The translations under genes and the position numbers were made by a program. DNA of 64,000 nt, from NCBI GenBank assembly GCA_035574295.1, contig DATLYX010000009.1, forward strand, positions 1 through 64,000, written 5' to 3'. Source of the DNA: PNAI01 sp035574295. GTDB lineage: Bacteria > Pseudomonadota > Alphaproteobacteria > Rhizobiales > Xanthobacteraceae. Positions within the stretch are counted from its first letter, which is position 1, and the number at the start of each line of letters is the position of its first letter. The notes beneath the pieces are model-generated. The model was not told the origin of the DNA. It did no database searches and saw only the letters and a program-made list of their open reading frames with translations. This document shows positions 34,167 through 42,438 of the stretch, one piece after another.

Positions 34167-35999
34167 TCAACTCCCGCGATCGGCTTTGCCGCGCGCCATC
34201 TGCGCTGCGGTGGCCGGGCTGTAGGTCGGCAGGATGCGCGCGTCCACCACCGCAACCCCGCCGGCATCGACCACCGCGATGGCCTCGCGCAGCGCCTTCT
34301 CCAGCTCGCGCGCGTTGTTGGCCGGGCCGAATCCGTGCGCGCCCTGCGCGCGGGCCACCATCGCCATGTCGATGTCCGGATCGCTGATGCGCTGGCCGAT
34401 CCACTTGTTCTCCACCGGGCGGTTGCGCGCGATCGCCACGCGCTCCTGGTGCACCTCGTCGTTATAGAAGGAGCGGTTGTTCGCCACCACGACCAGGAGC
34501 GGAATGCGGTAGTGCACCGCGGTCCAGATCGCGGTGCATCCCATCATGAAGTCGCCGTCCCCGCACACGGCGATCGGCATGCGGCCGGAGCCCTTGAGCG
34601 CCAGCGCCGCGCCGACCGAAATGCCCGGGCCCCCGCCGACGCCGCCACCGCCGTCGGAGCCGATGTAGTCGAGCGGATGGCGGAATTCCCAAAAATCGCC
34701 GTGCCAGGAGAGCGACACGTGCGTGAGGCACACCTCGCGGTCGCCGACCACGCTGCGCAGCACGGCCGCCATGTCGGCCGCCGCCATGGGGCCGTCGGGC
34801 GCGGGCATCGCCGGCGCGGATTTTGCGCGGACCAATGCCGGCCGGCTCGGCTTTGCGGTCTCGCCGATGGCGCCGAGCAGCGCCGCAACCGTGGCGTCCG
34901 GATCGGCGGCGATGAACAGATCCACCGCCGGCAGGCCCTGATAGTCCATGCTCCAGCCGTTGTGCAGGTTCTGGTCGAGCGACACCTGGATCACTTTCGC
35001 CGCCGGCGCTGCGCCGAGCGATTTGAACGTGCCGGCGAGATCCACCCAATCGAGGCTCATGATGACGTCGGCCTCGCGCATGGCCGCGATCAGCTCGTCG
35101 GTGGCGAATGTGGCGGGCGCGCCCACATGCAGCGCATGGTCGGTGGGAAACGCAGCCCCAACCTTCAGGTTGGTTGCAACGCGTGCGCCGAGCGCTTCGG
35201 CGAGTTGCACCCGGCGCTTCCAGTCGTCGAGATCGCGCGACACGCGCCCGGCCAGAATGAGCGGCTGCTTGGCGGCGGTGAGCAATTCGGCGGCCTTGCG
35301 CACGACCTCCGGCGACGGCGCGATGTCCACTGGCGGCAGATAGCGATGCACGTCGATCGGCGGCAGCGGCTGCGCGAGCTTGCTCTCCTGCATTTCCGCG
35401 TCGAGATTCACGTACACCGGCGCCTGCGGTTTCGTGTTGGCGAGCCAGTACGCCCGCAGCACGGCCTCGCGCGCGGCGCCCGGCGAAGCCGGCTGGTCGT
35501 CCCACTTGGTGAAGTTGCGAATGATCGCCCCTTGATCCGCTGCGGTGTGGATCCAGTCGATCCACGGCCGGCGTTTCATGGCGTCGACCGGACCCGTGGC
35601 GCCGAGGATCAGGATCGGCATGCGGTCGCACCAGGCGTTGAAGATCGCCATGGTGGCGTGAAACAGCCCGACATTCGAGTGCACTGCGGCCGCCATGGCG
35701 CGACCGGTGACCTTGGCGTAGCCTTGCGCGATCGCCACCGCGCTCTCCTCGTGCAGGCACAACAGCATCTGCGGCTGCTCGTTGCCGAGGAAATTGACGA
35801 TCGAATCGTGCAGCCCGCGGTAGCTCGCCCCCGGATTGAGCGCGATATAGGGAATCTCCAGCGCGCGCAGCGTCTCCGCCACCACGTCGCTGCCGTAGCC
35901 GGGCGCATTGGCTCCCGATGGCGTGGGGCGTTCGATGGGGGCAGCCGCCCTGGCTGCCGTGACCGCGGCGCGCGCCGGGCCGGATGTGGATATTGCCAT
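34167..35999 (-). CDS. Thiamine-diphosphate-dependent enzyme, upstream of an ABC importer
   Basis: A 610-residue ThDP enzyme. The N-terminal domain has the catalytic Glu in LCLHEESAVAIAQGYAKVTG. The C-terminal domain binds the diphosphate through VCGDGDFMMGC and the matching Asn in VVVANNRSFYND. Branch relatives are acetolactate synthase, benzoylformate decarboxylase and similar lyases. The start at 35999 (MAISTSGPARAAV) is the most plausible; an upstream ATG in frame would add non-conserved sequence. It heads the operon with the ABC transporter, so it probably acts on the imported substrate. It is not a close copy of the ThDP enzyme at 5551. Confidence 0.9.
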   Translation of the reverse strand: MAISTSGPARAAVTAARAAAPIERPTPSGANAPGYGSDVVAETLRALEIPYIALNPGASYRGLHDSIVNFLGNEQPQMLLCLHEESAVAIAQGYAKVTGRAMAAAVHSNVGLFHATMAIFNAWCDRMPILILGATGPVDAMKRRPWIDWIHTAADQGAIIRNFTKWDDQPASPGAAREAVLRAYWLANTKPQAPVYVNLDAEMQESKLAQPLPPIDVHRYLPPVDIAPSPEVVRKAAELLTAAKQPLILAGRVSRDLDDWKRRVQLAEALGARVATNLKVGAAFPTDHALHVGAPATFATDELIAAMREADVIMSLDWVDLAGTFKSLGAAPAAKVIQVSLDQNLHNGWSMDYQGLPAVDLFIAADPDATVAALLGAIGETAKPSRPALVRAKSAPAMPAPDGPMAAADMAAVLRSVVGDREVCLTHVSLSWHGDFWEFRHPLDYIGSDGGGGVGGGPGISVGAALALKGSGRMPIAVCGDGDFMMGCTAIWTAVHYRIPLLVVVANNRSFYNDEVHQERVAIARNRPVENKWIGQRISDPDIDMAMVARAQGAHGFGPANNARELEKALREAIAVVDAGGVAVVDARILPTYSPATAAQMARGKADRGS

Positions 36000-36229
36000 G
36001 TTTGGATTCCGCGGTTCTGACCTGCCAAAAACTGCGCCAACCACCATGATCGGCGCCCCTTGGGGCGCGGCAAGTAGGTGAAAAAGCAATCACATGGCGT
36101 CAGCGCTGTCAAAATCATTTTGTGCGAAATAGCGCCTCACGAGGCCGCCGCGCGGCGTCGTTGCGTTCGCGCAGGACGCCCCTGCACAAAGTTGCGGAAG
36201 ATCCAAGAGCGCCGCCGTGGGCGGGCGGA

Positions 36230-37573
36230 TCAGGCCGAGCGTACCCGGGTGAAGAAGGTCGCGACCTTGGTTTCCAGATCCTGCGCGCGCGCGGAGAGGC
36301 GCTCGGTCCATCCGGTGATGTCGCCCACCGCCGCCACCCCTCGCTTGGCTGCTTCCTCCACCGACCGGATTTCCGCCGAAGCGTGCGCGGTGTTGCCCGC
36401 GGCGGTCTGCACGCGCGCCGCGATCTCGCGCGTGGTGGCATTCTGCTCCGTGATCGCGCTGGCGATGGCGGTTGCAACCTCGGTGAGCTTGTTGATGCTG
36501 TTGGCGATCGAGGCGATGTCGCTCACCGCACCCTTGGTCGCGTCCTGGATCGCGGCCACCTGGTGGGCGATTTCCTCGGTCGCGCGCGAAGTCTGATTGG
36601 CCAGCGCCTTCACTTCCGAGGCGACCACGGCAAAGCCCTTGCCCGCTTCGCCCGCGCGCGCCGCTTCGATGGTGGCGTTGAGCGCCAACAGATTGGTCTG
36701 CGAGGCGATCTTGGAAATCAGGCCGACCACCGAGCTGATGCGCTCGGCCGCCTCCTCCAGCGAATGAATCGAGCGGCTGGTGCGCTCGGCGTCGGCCACC
36801 GCCGAGCGTGCCATCTCCAGCCCCTGCGCCGTCTGCTGTCCGATCTCTGCGATCGAATTGGTCAATTCCTCGGTGGCCGCCACCGTTGCATCGACGCTGG
36901 TAGTGGTCTCGATCGAGGCCGAAGAGGCGGACGCCATGCGCCGCAGCGTGTCTTCCGTCACCTGCTGCATGGTGGAGGAGGTTGCGGTGAGCGAGCTCGA
37001 CGCTTCCTTGATCGCGCTGATGACTTCGGTGATGGCGTGGTCGAAGTCGCCGATCGCGTCGTCGATCGCCTTGCGGCGCGCGGCGAGGTTTTCCTTGGCG
37101 CGTTGCAGGAAATAGGTCTGGGTGGTGGCGATGTCGAAGAAGATCGCCTGCGACAGAACTCTGATGCGCCTGGCCGCGGCGCTGGTGTGGAAGCGGTACT
37201 TGCGCTCGAACACATCGATGGCGCGCCGCAGCACCGCGGCCCCGCAATTGAGCCGGGCGCGCCCCTCGAAGCCAAGCGCCGTTTCATGCTCGATGGTATT
37301 GCGGCATATTTCGAGATAGCGGGCGTCGAATTCCGCGCTGAGCAGCGCACGGAATTGGGCAATCTCGATCTCGCGTATTTTGTGTCCGTGTTGCCGGTAT
37401 ATCTCCGCCACCTGCACCAGCCGCGCCGCGCCGGCGATGACTTCGTTCAGCGCCGGTTCGAGCTCCGGCTCGACCAGCGGGCGCATCTCCTGCAGCAGAA
37501 GCCGGGCCTTGTCGTCGAGCTCGTAATTGGCGAGCCGAGCGGCGATTTCGGGCGCGACAGGTGGCAGCGACAT
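36230..37573 (-). CDS. Globin-coupled soluble methyl-accepting chemotaxis protein
   Basis: A 447-residue chemoreceptor without membrane helices. Residues about 10-160 are a globin-sensor (protoglobin) domain, with His96 in RNTIEHETALGFEGR as the likely proximal haem ligand. Residues about 190-440 are the MCP signalling coiled coil, with the hairpin tip IASQTNLLALNATIEAARAG. Such proteins bind haem and steer aerotaxis or related responses. The ATG at 37573 gives MSLPPVAPEIAARL. No che genes are nearby. Confidence 0.92.
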   Translation of the reverse strand: MSLPPVAPEIAARLANYELDDKARLLLQEMRPLVEPELEPALNEVIAGAARLVQVAEIYRQHGHKIREIEIAQFRALLSAEFDARYLEICRNTIEHETALGFEGRARLNCGAAVLRRAIDVFERKYRFHTSAAARRIRVLSQAIFFDIATTQTYFLQRAKENLAARRKAIDDAIGDFDHAITEVISAIKEASSSLTATSSTMQQVTEDTLRRMASASSASIETTTSVDATVAATEELTNSIAEIGQQTAQGLEMARSAVADAERTSRSIHSLEEAAERISSVVGLISKIASQTNLLALNATIEAARAGEAGKGFAVVASEVKALANQTSRATEEIAHQVAAIQDATKGAVSDIASIANSINKLTEVATAIASAITEQNATTREIAARVQTAAGNTAHASAEIRSVEEAAKRGVAAVGDITGWTERLSARAQDLETKVATFFTRVRSA

Positions 37574-37755
37574 CGGGGGCTCGGTTGTGGAAGTCGATAA
37601 GTTTTAAGCAAAAATAGTTTTCCGAGCCTTAACGAACGGTTTTGGCCGCAGCGCGGACCGGGAGTGTCCCCGTCCTGGGCTGCCCTGCGCGGCCGGCGAC
37701 CGTGCCGGGGGATATGCCGGCAAATCACGGCGTCAGCCTGTGTATTGACCGCGGC

Positions 37756-38955
37756 TTAGTATTGCCCTCTCGGCTCGAGGCCGAGCAGGTGTTGGCCGTA
37801 CATCGTACCCGTGGAATCCCAGTTGAGGCTGATGTGCGAGGCCGCCGCATGGGCATCGCGCCAGATGCGTTGCAGCGGGGAATCGAGAAACAGGCCCTGC
37901 CCGCCGGTCGCAAGGAAAAGCGCATCGATCGCCTGGATCAGGAGCCGGACGCAGAACGCCTGGTCGCGCCGGTTGCGCAGCCGCAAGTCCACGCCGAGCG
38001 GCTCGCCGCGCGCCGCCGTCGCCCGCGCCTCCGCGAGATCGCGAAACATCAGGAGCCGCGCCGCATCGATGCACGCCGACGCCTCCGCGGCCCGGGCCTG
38101 CACATTGGCAAGCTCCGCCATGGCGCGGTTGCCGCCCGCAACGGCGCCGCGGGTGATGCGCCCCTTGGCCATCGTCAGAAAGAATTCCAGCGCGGCCTCG
38201 GCCATACCCAGGACCGGGGCCACGATGGTGACCGGCAGCACCGCCAGAAACGATTGCCGGTAGAGCGTATTGGCGTGCACCCGTGTGCCCGGACCCGCAC
38301 CCGCGGCCAGCTCGGCGAAACTGACGGTGCGATAGGCGGGAACGAACACCTGGTCGGCGACGATGTTCTTGCTGCCGGTGCCCGACAGCCCCATCGTGTG
38401 CCAGTTGTCCTCGATGATGCATTCGGTCGTGCGAACCAGAAAGAATCCCGGCCTTGCGCCTTGCGGATCCTCGATCATGCCGCCGAGATAGAGCCAGTCG
38501 GCATTGTCGCAGCCGCTGCAAAATCCCCATTTGCCCGAGAGGCGATAGCCGCCGTCCGCAGCGACGCCGCGGCCCGTGGGCGCGTAGGTTCCCGCCGCGA
38601 GCGCGCTGCGGTCGCGCCAGAATTCGTCCTGTGCCGCCGCCGGAAAGCAGGCGGTGAGCCATTGATGCGAAGCCAAGAGACCGTACACCCAGCCCGAGGA
38701 GCCGCAGCCGCCGGCGATCACCGCCACGACCTGTGCGAACACTTCGAAATCGTACTCGAAGCCGCCGTAGGCCTGCGGTTGCAGGAGACGGAACAGCTCC
38801 GCCTTGCGCATCTGCTCGATCACCTCGTCGGAAATGCGCCGGTCGGCTTCGGTCTCTTGCGCGCGCTGGCGTACGACCGCCGCGACCTTCCGCGCGCGCG
38901 ACAACAGCTCTGCGATGTCCGGTCTTGCCGGCCGGCGGGCGGTGGCGATGGCCAT
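37756..38955 (-). CDS. Acyl-CoA-dehydrogenase-fold flavin monooxygenase
   Basis: A 399-residue protein of the HpaB/HsaA/DszC-like group, which uses reduced flavin from a separate reductase to hydroxylate aromatics or sulfur compounds. Fold features include RLLQPQAYGGFEYDFEVF near 60, GCGSSGWVYGLLASHQW, and KWGFCSGCDNADWLYLGG near 145. The catalytic base of true acyl-CoA dehydrogenases is not evident, supporting the monooxygenase reading. GAGG lies six bases before the ATG at 38955; an ATG two codons earlier is possible. No flavin reductase is adjacent. It is divergent from the YciI gene. Confidence 0.83.
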   Translation of the reverse strand: MAIATARRPARPDIAELLSRARKVAAVVRQRAQETEADRRISDEVIEQMRKAELFRLLQPQAYGGFEYDFEVFAQVVAVIAGGCGSSGWVYGLLASHQWLTACFPAAAQDEFWRDRSALAAGTYAPTGRGVAADGGYRLSGKWGFCSGCDNADWLYLGGMIEDPQGARPGFFLVRTTECIIEDNWHTMGLSGTGSKNIVADQVFVPAYRTVSFAELAAGAGPGTRVHANTLYRQSFLAVLPVTIVAPVLGMAEAALEFFLTMAKGRITRGAVAGGNRAMAELANVQARAAEASACIDAARLLMFRDLAEARATAARGEPLGVDLRLRNRRDQAFCVRLLIQAIDALFLATGGQGLFLDSPLQRIWRDAHAAASHISLNWDSTGTMYGQHLLGLEPRGQY

Positions 38956-39080
38956 CGTCATCCTCAGCTTGAGTTGGGCGATGCAAAGACTAGCACTGCC
39001 GGCGCGTTGTTGCCCACCGCCGCCTTCCCGCATAAGCTTCGGCTCCGACACGCCTTCTTGGTTCGGCAGCGGAGCACGCC

Positions 39081-39464
39081 ATGGCCTCGTCCGCGGAAGA
39101 ACGCATCCGGCAGCTCACCAGCGGCATGCTGCGCAAGAAGCTCTACGTCATTCTGTCCAAGGGCGCCGCCACGCCCGAACAGATCGGCGCGCTGCTGCCG
39201 GAGCACCTGGAATACATGATCGGGCTGGAAAAGACCGGCGTCCTGTTTGCCTCCGGGCCGCTCGCCGACGGCGAGGGCAGAACCAAAGGCGACGGGCTCA
39301 CCATCGTGCGCGCTGCAAGCGCCGCCGACGCCCGCAAAATCGCCGAGCGTGATCCTTTCGTGGTCAACGGCCTGCGCAGCTTCGAATTGCGCGAATGGAC
39401 CGTGATGGAGGGATCGCTGGCGATCAAGGTGAATCTGTCCGACCAATCGCTGGAACTGACGTGA
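39081..39464 (+). CDS. YciI-family protein
   Basis: A 127-residue small protein of the YciI/muconolactone-isomerase-like fold. HLEYMIGLEKTGVLFASGPL and DARKIAERDPFVVNGLRS hold the family's His and Asp positions. It may act in lactone isomerisation or dechlorination; its substrate is unknown. It is 33 bases before the beta-hydroxyacid dehydrogenase and probably co-transcribed. Confidence 0.83.
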   Translation: MASSAEERIRQLTSGMLRKKLYVILSKGAATPEQIGALLPEHLEYMIGLEKTGVLFASGPLADGEGRTKGDGLTIVRAASAADARKIAERDPFVVNGLRSFELREWTVMEGSLAIKVNLSDQSLELT

Positions 39465-39497
39465 AAGATCTGCGCTGAAACGATCGCACGAGGAGCA

Positions 39498-40379
39498 ATG
39501 CAGACCATCGGCTTCGTGGGAGTTGGCAAGATCGGGTTGCCGATCTGCCAGAACCTGATCCAGAGCGGCTATCGCGTGCTCGGCTACCGCCGCAGCTCGC
39601 TCGCCGAATTCGAAAAGGCCGGCGGCGTGCCGGCGAAATCGCCCGCCGACATCGGCGCGCAATGCGACATCGTGTTCTGCTGTTTGCCGAGCGTCCAGGC
39701 CATGGACGATGTGATCAATGGACCGAAAGGTTTGATCCATTCGGCACGTCCCGGTCAGCTCATTGCCGAGCTCGGCTCGCATCCGGTCCCCGAAAAGGAG
39801 AAGCACGTGGCTCCACTCGCCGCCAAAGGTGCAGTCTTCATCGACGGCGAAGTGAGCGGCACCCCGGGCATGGTGAGCGCGCGCAAGGCCGTCATTTATC
39901 TCGGCGGCGACGCCGAAGCCTGCAGGAAGCTCGAATCGGCGGTGAAGGGCTTTGCCGACCTGTGTCTTTATTTCGGGCCGTTCGGCGCCGCGAGCAAAGT
40001 CAAGCTCGTCAACAATCTCCTGGTTGCGATCCACATCGCCGCCGCCGCCGAGGCCATGGCGCTCGGGCTCAAGGCCGGCGTCGACGTCGATTTGATGATC
40101 AAGGCGATCGCGAGCGGCAGCGGCGGCTCGACCCAGTTCGGCATCCGCGCGCCGTGGATGGCGCAGCGCAAGTTCAGCCCGGTGCAGGGCAGCGCCTCGA
40201 CCCTGGCGCAGTATTTCGATCTGATCGGCGACTGGGCCGACCGCACCGGCACGGCCACGCCGCTGCTCGACCGCGCGGTCGAGCTGTACCGGCGCTGCCT
40301 CGACATGGGGCTTGGCGAAAATCACGACATCGCCGTCATGGTGGACGTGATCAATTCGCTGCCGCGCCGGAGGACCTAA
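39498..40379 (+). CDS. Beta-hydroxyacid dehydrogenase family NAD(P)-dependent oxidoreductase
   Basis: A 293-residue dehydrogenase of the 3-hydroxyisobutyrate type. The nucleotide fold begins GFVGVGKIGLPICQNL, the substrate motif is DGEVSGTPGMVSARK, and the catalytic Lys is in KLVNNLLVA (about residue 169). A GAGGAG site precedes the ATG. It follows the YciI gene and may act in the same catabolic route. Confidence 0.9.
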   Translation: MQTIGFVGVGKIGLPICQNLIQSGYRVLGYRRSSLAEFEKAGGVPAKSPADIGAQCDIVFCCLPSVQAMDDVINGPKGLIHSARPGQLIAELGSHPVPEKEKHVAPLAAKGAVFIDGEVSGTPGMVSARKAVIYLGGDAEACRKLESAVKGFADLCLYFGPFGAASKVKLVNNLLVAIHIAAAAEAMALGLKAGVDVDLMIKAIASGSGGSTQFGIRAPWMAQRKFSPVQGSASTLAQYFDLIGDWADRTGTATPLLDRAVELYRRCLDMGLGENHDIAVMVDVINSLPRRRT

Positions 40380-40452
40380 CCACCACGCATCCCGGGCGCA
40401 GTACATCACCAAGACAAGCGCCGCCCGGATCAAGCAAGCAAACGGGCACGCG

Positions 40453-40480
40453 TTGACAGCTCAACAAATTATCCTAACAT
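40453..40480 (+). promoter_or_regulatory. Sigma-70-like promoter of the toxin-antitoxin operon
   Basis: TTGACA (40453-40458), 16 bases, TAACAT (40475-40480). The ATG of the antitoxin is only seven bases after the -10, so the transcript would have almost no leader. Confidence 0.55.
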
Positions 40481-40487
40481 TCATTGC

Positions 40488-40718
40488 ATGAGCTCAAAGG
40501 TCAAAGAAATCCTGGAGCAGGTGGCCTCCTGGCCCGCGGAGGACCAAGAGGAGCTTGCCGAATACGTACGAGAAATTGAGGCCCGCCGCACTGGCGTTTA
40601 TCACGCGACGGCGGAGGAGCTGCGGGCGATTGACGAGGCGCTCGGGCAAGTCGCGCGCGGGGAAGTGGCGAGCAAACAAGAGATCGAAGCCGCTTTTGCA
40701 AAGTTCCGCGGCGCATGA
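40488..40718 (+). CDS. Antitoxin of a ParE/RelE-type toxin-antitoxin pair
   Basis: A 76-residue acidic protein: SSKVKEILEQVASWPAEDQE at the start, then YHATAEELRAIDEALGQVAR. The second part resembles antitoxins that pair with ParE/RelE toxins. It has no obvious ribbon-helix-helix DNA-binding domain at the N-terminus, so autorepression is uncertain. It overlaps the toxin ATG by four bases, giving tight coupling. The extremely short leader means translation may start on a leaderless mRNA. Confidence 0.8.
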   Translation: MSSKVKEILEQVASWPAEDQEELAEYVREIEARRTGVYHATAEELRAIDEALGQVARGEVASKQEIEAAFAKFRGA

Positions 40719-41005
40719 GGATTGCATACGCGTCGCGGGCGCAAGCCGATCTCGTATATATTGGCGAGCACAGCCGGCGTGCCTTCGGCCCGGCCGTTGC
40801 CGCCGCGCTTGAGACCACCATCCGCGCCACAGTCGCGCGGATAGCCGCAATTCCTGAGATCGGACAGCAGGTGTCAGAACGTCCGGCGGTACGGATCCTT
40901 CCTTTGGTGCGCTATTCATTCAAAATTTTCTATACCGTTGCCGGCGATACCGTCACAATTTTGCATATTCGGCACGCGGCGCGCCGTCCGTGGAGCGGAG
41001 AGTAG
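40715..41005 (+). CDS. ParE/RelE-family toxin
   Basis: A 96-residue protein with the type II toxin fold: YASRAQADLVYIGEHSRRAF near the start, ATVARIAAIPEIGQQV, and the strand pair VRYSFKIFYTVAGDTVTILH ending in IRHAARR. ParE toxins poison gyrase and RelE toxins cleave mRNA on the ribosome; this sequence looks nearer ParE but the target is not certain. It overlaps the antitoxin gene. Its neighbours show no phage or transposon genes. Confidence 0.87.
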   Translation: MRIAYASRAQADLVYIGEHSRRAFGPAVAAALETTIRATVARIAAIPEIGQQVSERPAVRILPLVRYSFKIFYTVAGDTVTILHIRHAARRPWSGE

Positions 41006-41070
41006 TCGAAAGTCATTTTGAGTTGCGACACGAGTTACGACGATAGTAAGCGCAGCAAGCAAGTACCAGG

Positions 41071-41213
41071 TAGCCCGGATGGAGCAAAGCGCAATCCGGG
41101 GCTCGCAGACCCGGGACCGTTCCAAGGAATGAGGTTGTGAAGGTTCCAGATCTGCGCTGCATCGCTTCGCGCCTGCGGCGCTCCGCGCTGCACCGCGGCC
41201 GGGACACGTTTCA
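41071..41213. repeat. Degenerate GTCCCGG-type repeat plus a CCCGGAT/ATCCGGG element
   Basis: AGCCCGGATGGAGCAAAGCG then CAATCCGGG (41072-41100) is a short inverted-ended element common in proteobacterial intergenic DNA. It is followed by CAGACCCGGGACCGTTCC, a half-element end, and a diverged A-like half ending GGCCGGGAC. It fills most of the gap between the toxin and the dioxygenase. No gene seen. Confidence 0.65.
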
Positions 41214-41242
41214 ATTGGGCAAGTAGCCTTGCTGCGCCTGTG

Positions 41243-42205
41243 CTACTTCGCCATCTGCGGCGCGCGGCGCGGCGCCAGATATTGCGGCCGCATCTCGGCG
41301 GATTTCGCCTTGTCGTGGATCGGCGCGCGCGGCAACCGCGCCTCGCCCGGCTCGATGGTGAACGTGTAGTCGAGCGTGTACCACGGCGGCTTCACGTCCG
41401 GCGCCGGCGTCGTGCCGCTGTCGTGGCGGATGAAATTGCCGAGCAGCGCCTTGGTCACGCCGAACTGCACGTCGGTGTCGATATGCGGGTCGTCCGGCAC
41501 GTACACCTGCGAGATGTGCGTCTTGTAGCCCTCCTTGAAAATCAGGAAGTGCAGGTGCGCCGGCCGCATGTTGTGCCGGCCCTGCGCGCGCAACAGATCG
41601 CCCACCGGCCCGTCGATCGGAATCGGATAGCCGGCCGGCAGGATGCTGCGGAACGAGAACTCGCCCTTCGCGTCGGTGGTGAACTTGCCGCGCAGGTTCA
41701 TGTCGGCCTGCGCCGGGTCCTGGTTTTCGTACAGCCCTTCGGTCGAGGAGTGCCACACGTCCACCTCCGCGCCTGCGACCGGATTGCCGCGGACATCCTT
41801 GACGCGGGCGGTCACGAACAGCGCCGGGCCCGGCGTGGGCGAGCGCACGATCGAGCCGCCGTTCTCCGTGCGCGGCGAGTCGAGCCGCCAGAACGGCCCC
41901 AGCAGGTTCGCCGTGGTCTCGGTCTGCCCGTTGTTGCCGTTGTTGAGCAGGCACACCAGCGTGGAGACGCCGAGCGAGCCGGACATCAGCACCGCCTCGT
42001 TGTGGTAGGCATTCGTGTGCTGTCCGATCGCATTGACATATTCGCACGCCAGCCGGAACTCGTCTTCGGTCAGCCGCACCTCGCGGACGAACGCGTGCAG
42101 ATGCCGCACCAGCGCGGAGAGAATTTCGCGCACGCGCGGATCGGGCGTGTGCTCGATCTCGCTGAGCACCGCCTTGGTGACCGAGTCGGCTCCGTCGATG
42201 ATCAT
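41243..42205 (-). CDS. Intradiol ring-cleavage dioxygenase (hydroxyquinol/catechol 1,2-dioxygenase type)
   Basis: A 320-residue non-haem iron(III) dioxygenase. The N-terminal helical dimerisation domain covers about residues 1-100. Candidate iron ligands are Tyr in EGLYENQDP, Tyr in PAGYPIPIDGPVGDLL, and two His in RPAHLHFLIF. It opens the ring of catechol or hydroxyquinol between the two hydroxyls. The ATG at 42205 (MIIDGADSVTK) is preferred. No other genes of a complete beta-ketoadipate-type pathway lie beside it. Confidence 0.92.
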   Translation of the reverse strand: MIIDGADSVTKAVLSEIEHTPDPRVREILSALVRHLHAFVREVRLTEDEFRLACEYVNAIGQHTNAYHNEAVLMSGSLGVSTLVCLLNNGNNGQTETTANLLGPFWRLDSPRTENGGSIVRSPTPGPALFVTARVKDVRGNPVAGAEVDVWHSSTEGLYENQDPAQADMNLRGKFTTDAKGEFSFRSILPAGYPIPIDGPVGDLLRAQGRHNMRPAHLHFLIFKEGYKTHISQVYVPDDPHIDTDVQFGVTKALLGNFIRHDSGTTPAPDVKPPWYTLDYTFTIEPGEARLPRAPIHDKAKSAEMRPQYLAPRRAPQMAK

Positions 42206-42438
42206 GGTCGTGTCCGGTCGCAACCGGCTCCCTTCGCGCAACAAGACTGTACGGCATTGATAGGCGTGCGGCGCCAATTTCTCAATCCCCGCCCGCCGCA
42301 GCGCGCCCGCGCGCCCCGGGATGACCTAAGCGGGCGTTCCGGCGCGCCAATGAAAAGAGGCCGCCCGCATGCTGCGACACGGCCGCGTTCCGCGGCCTCC
42401 ACAGCAAGAGGGCGGATCGGTGCAAAAGCGTGACGGCT

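Noticed and set aside
40488..41213. Toxin-antitoxin pair and repeats as part of a mobile island
   Set aside because: No integrase, transposase, att-like duplication or tRNA was seen on either side.
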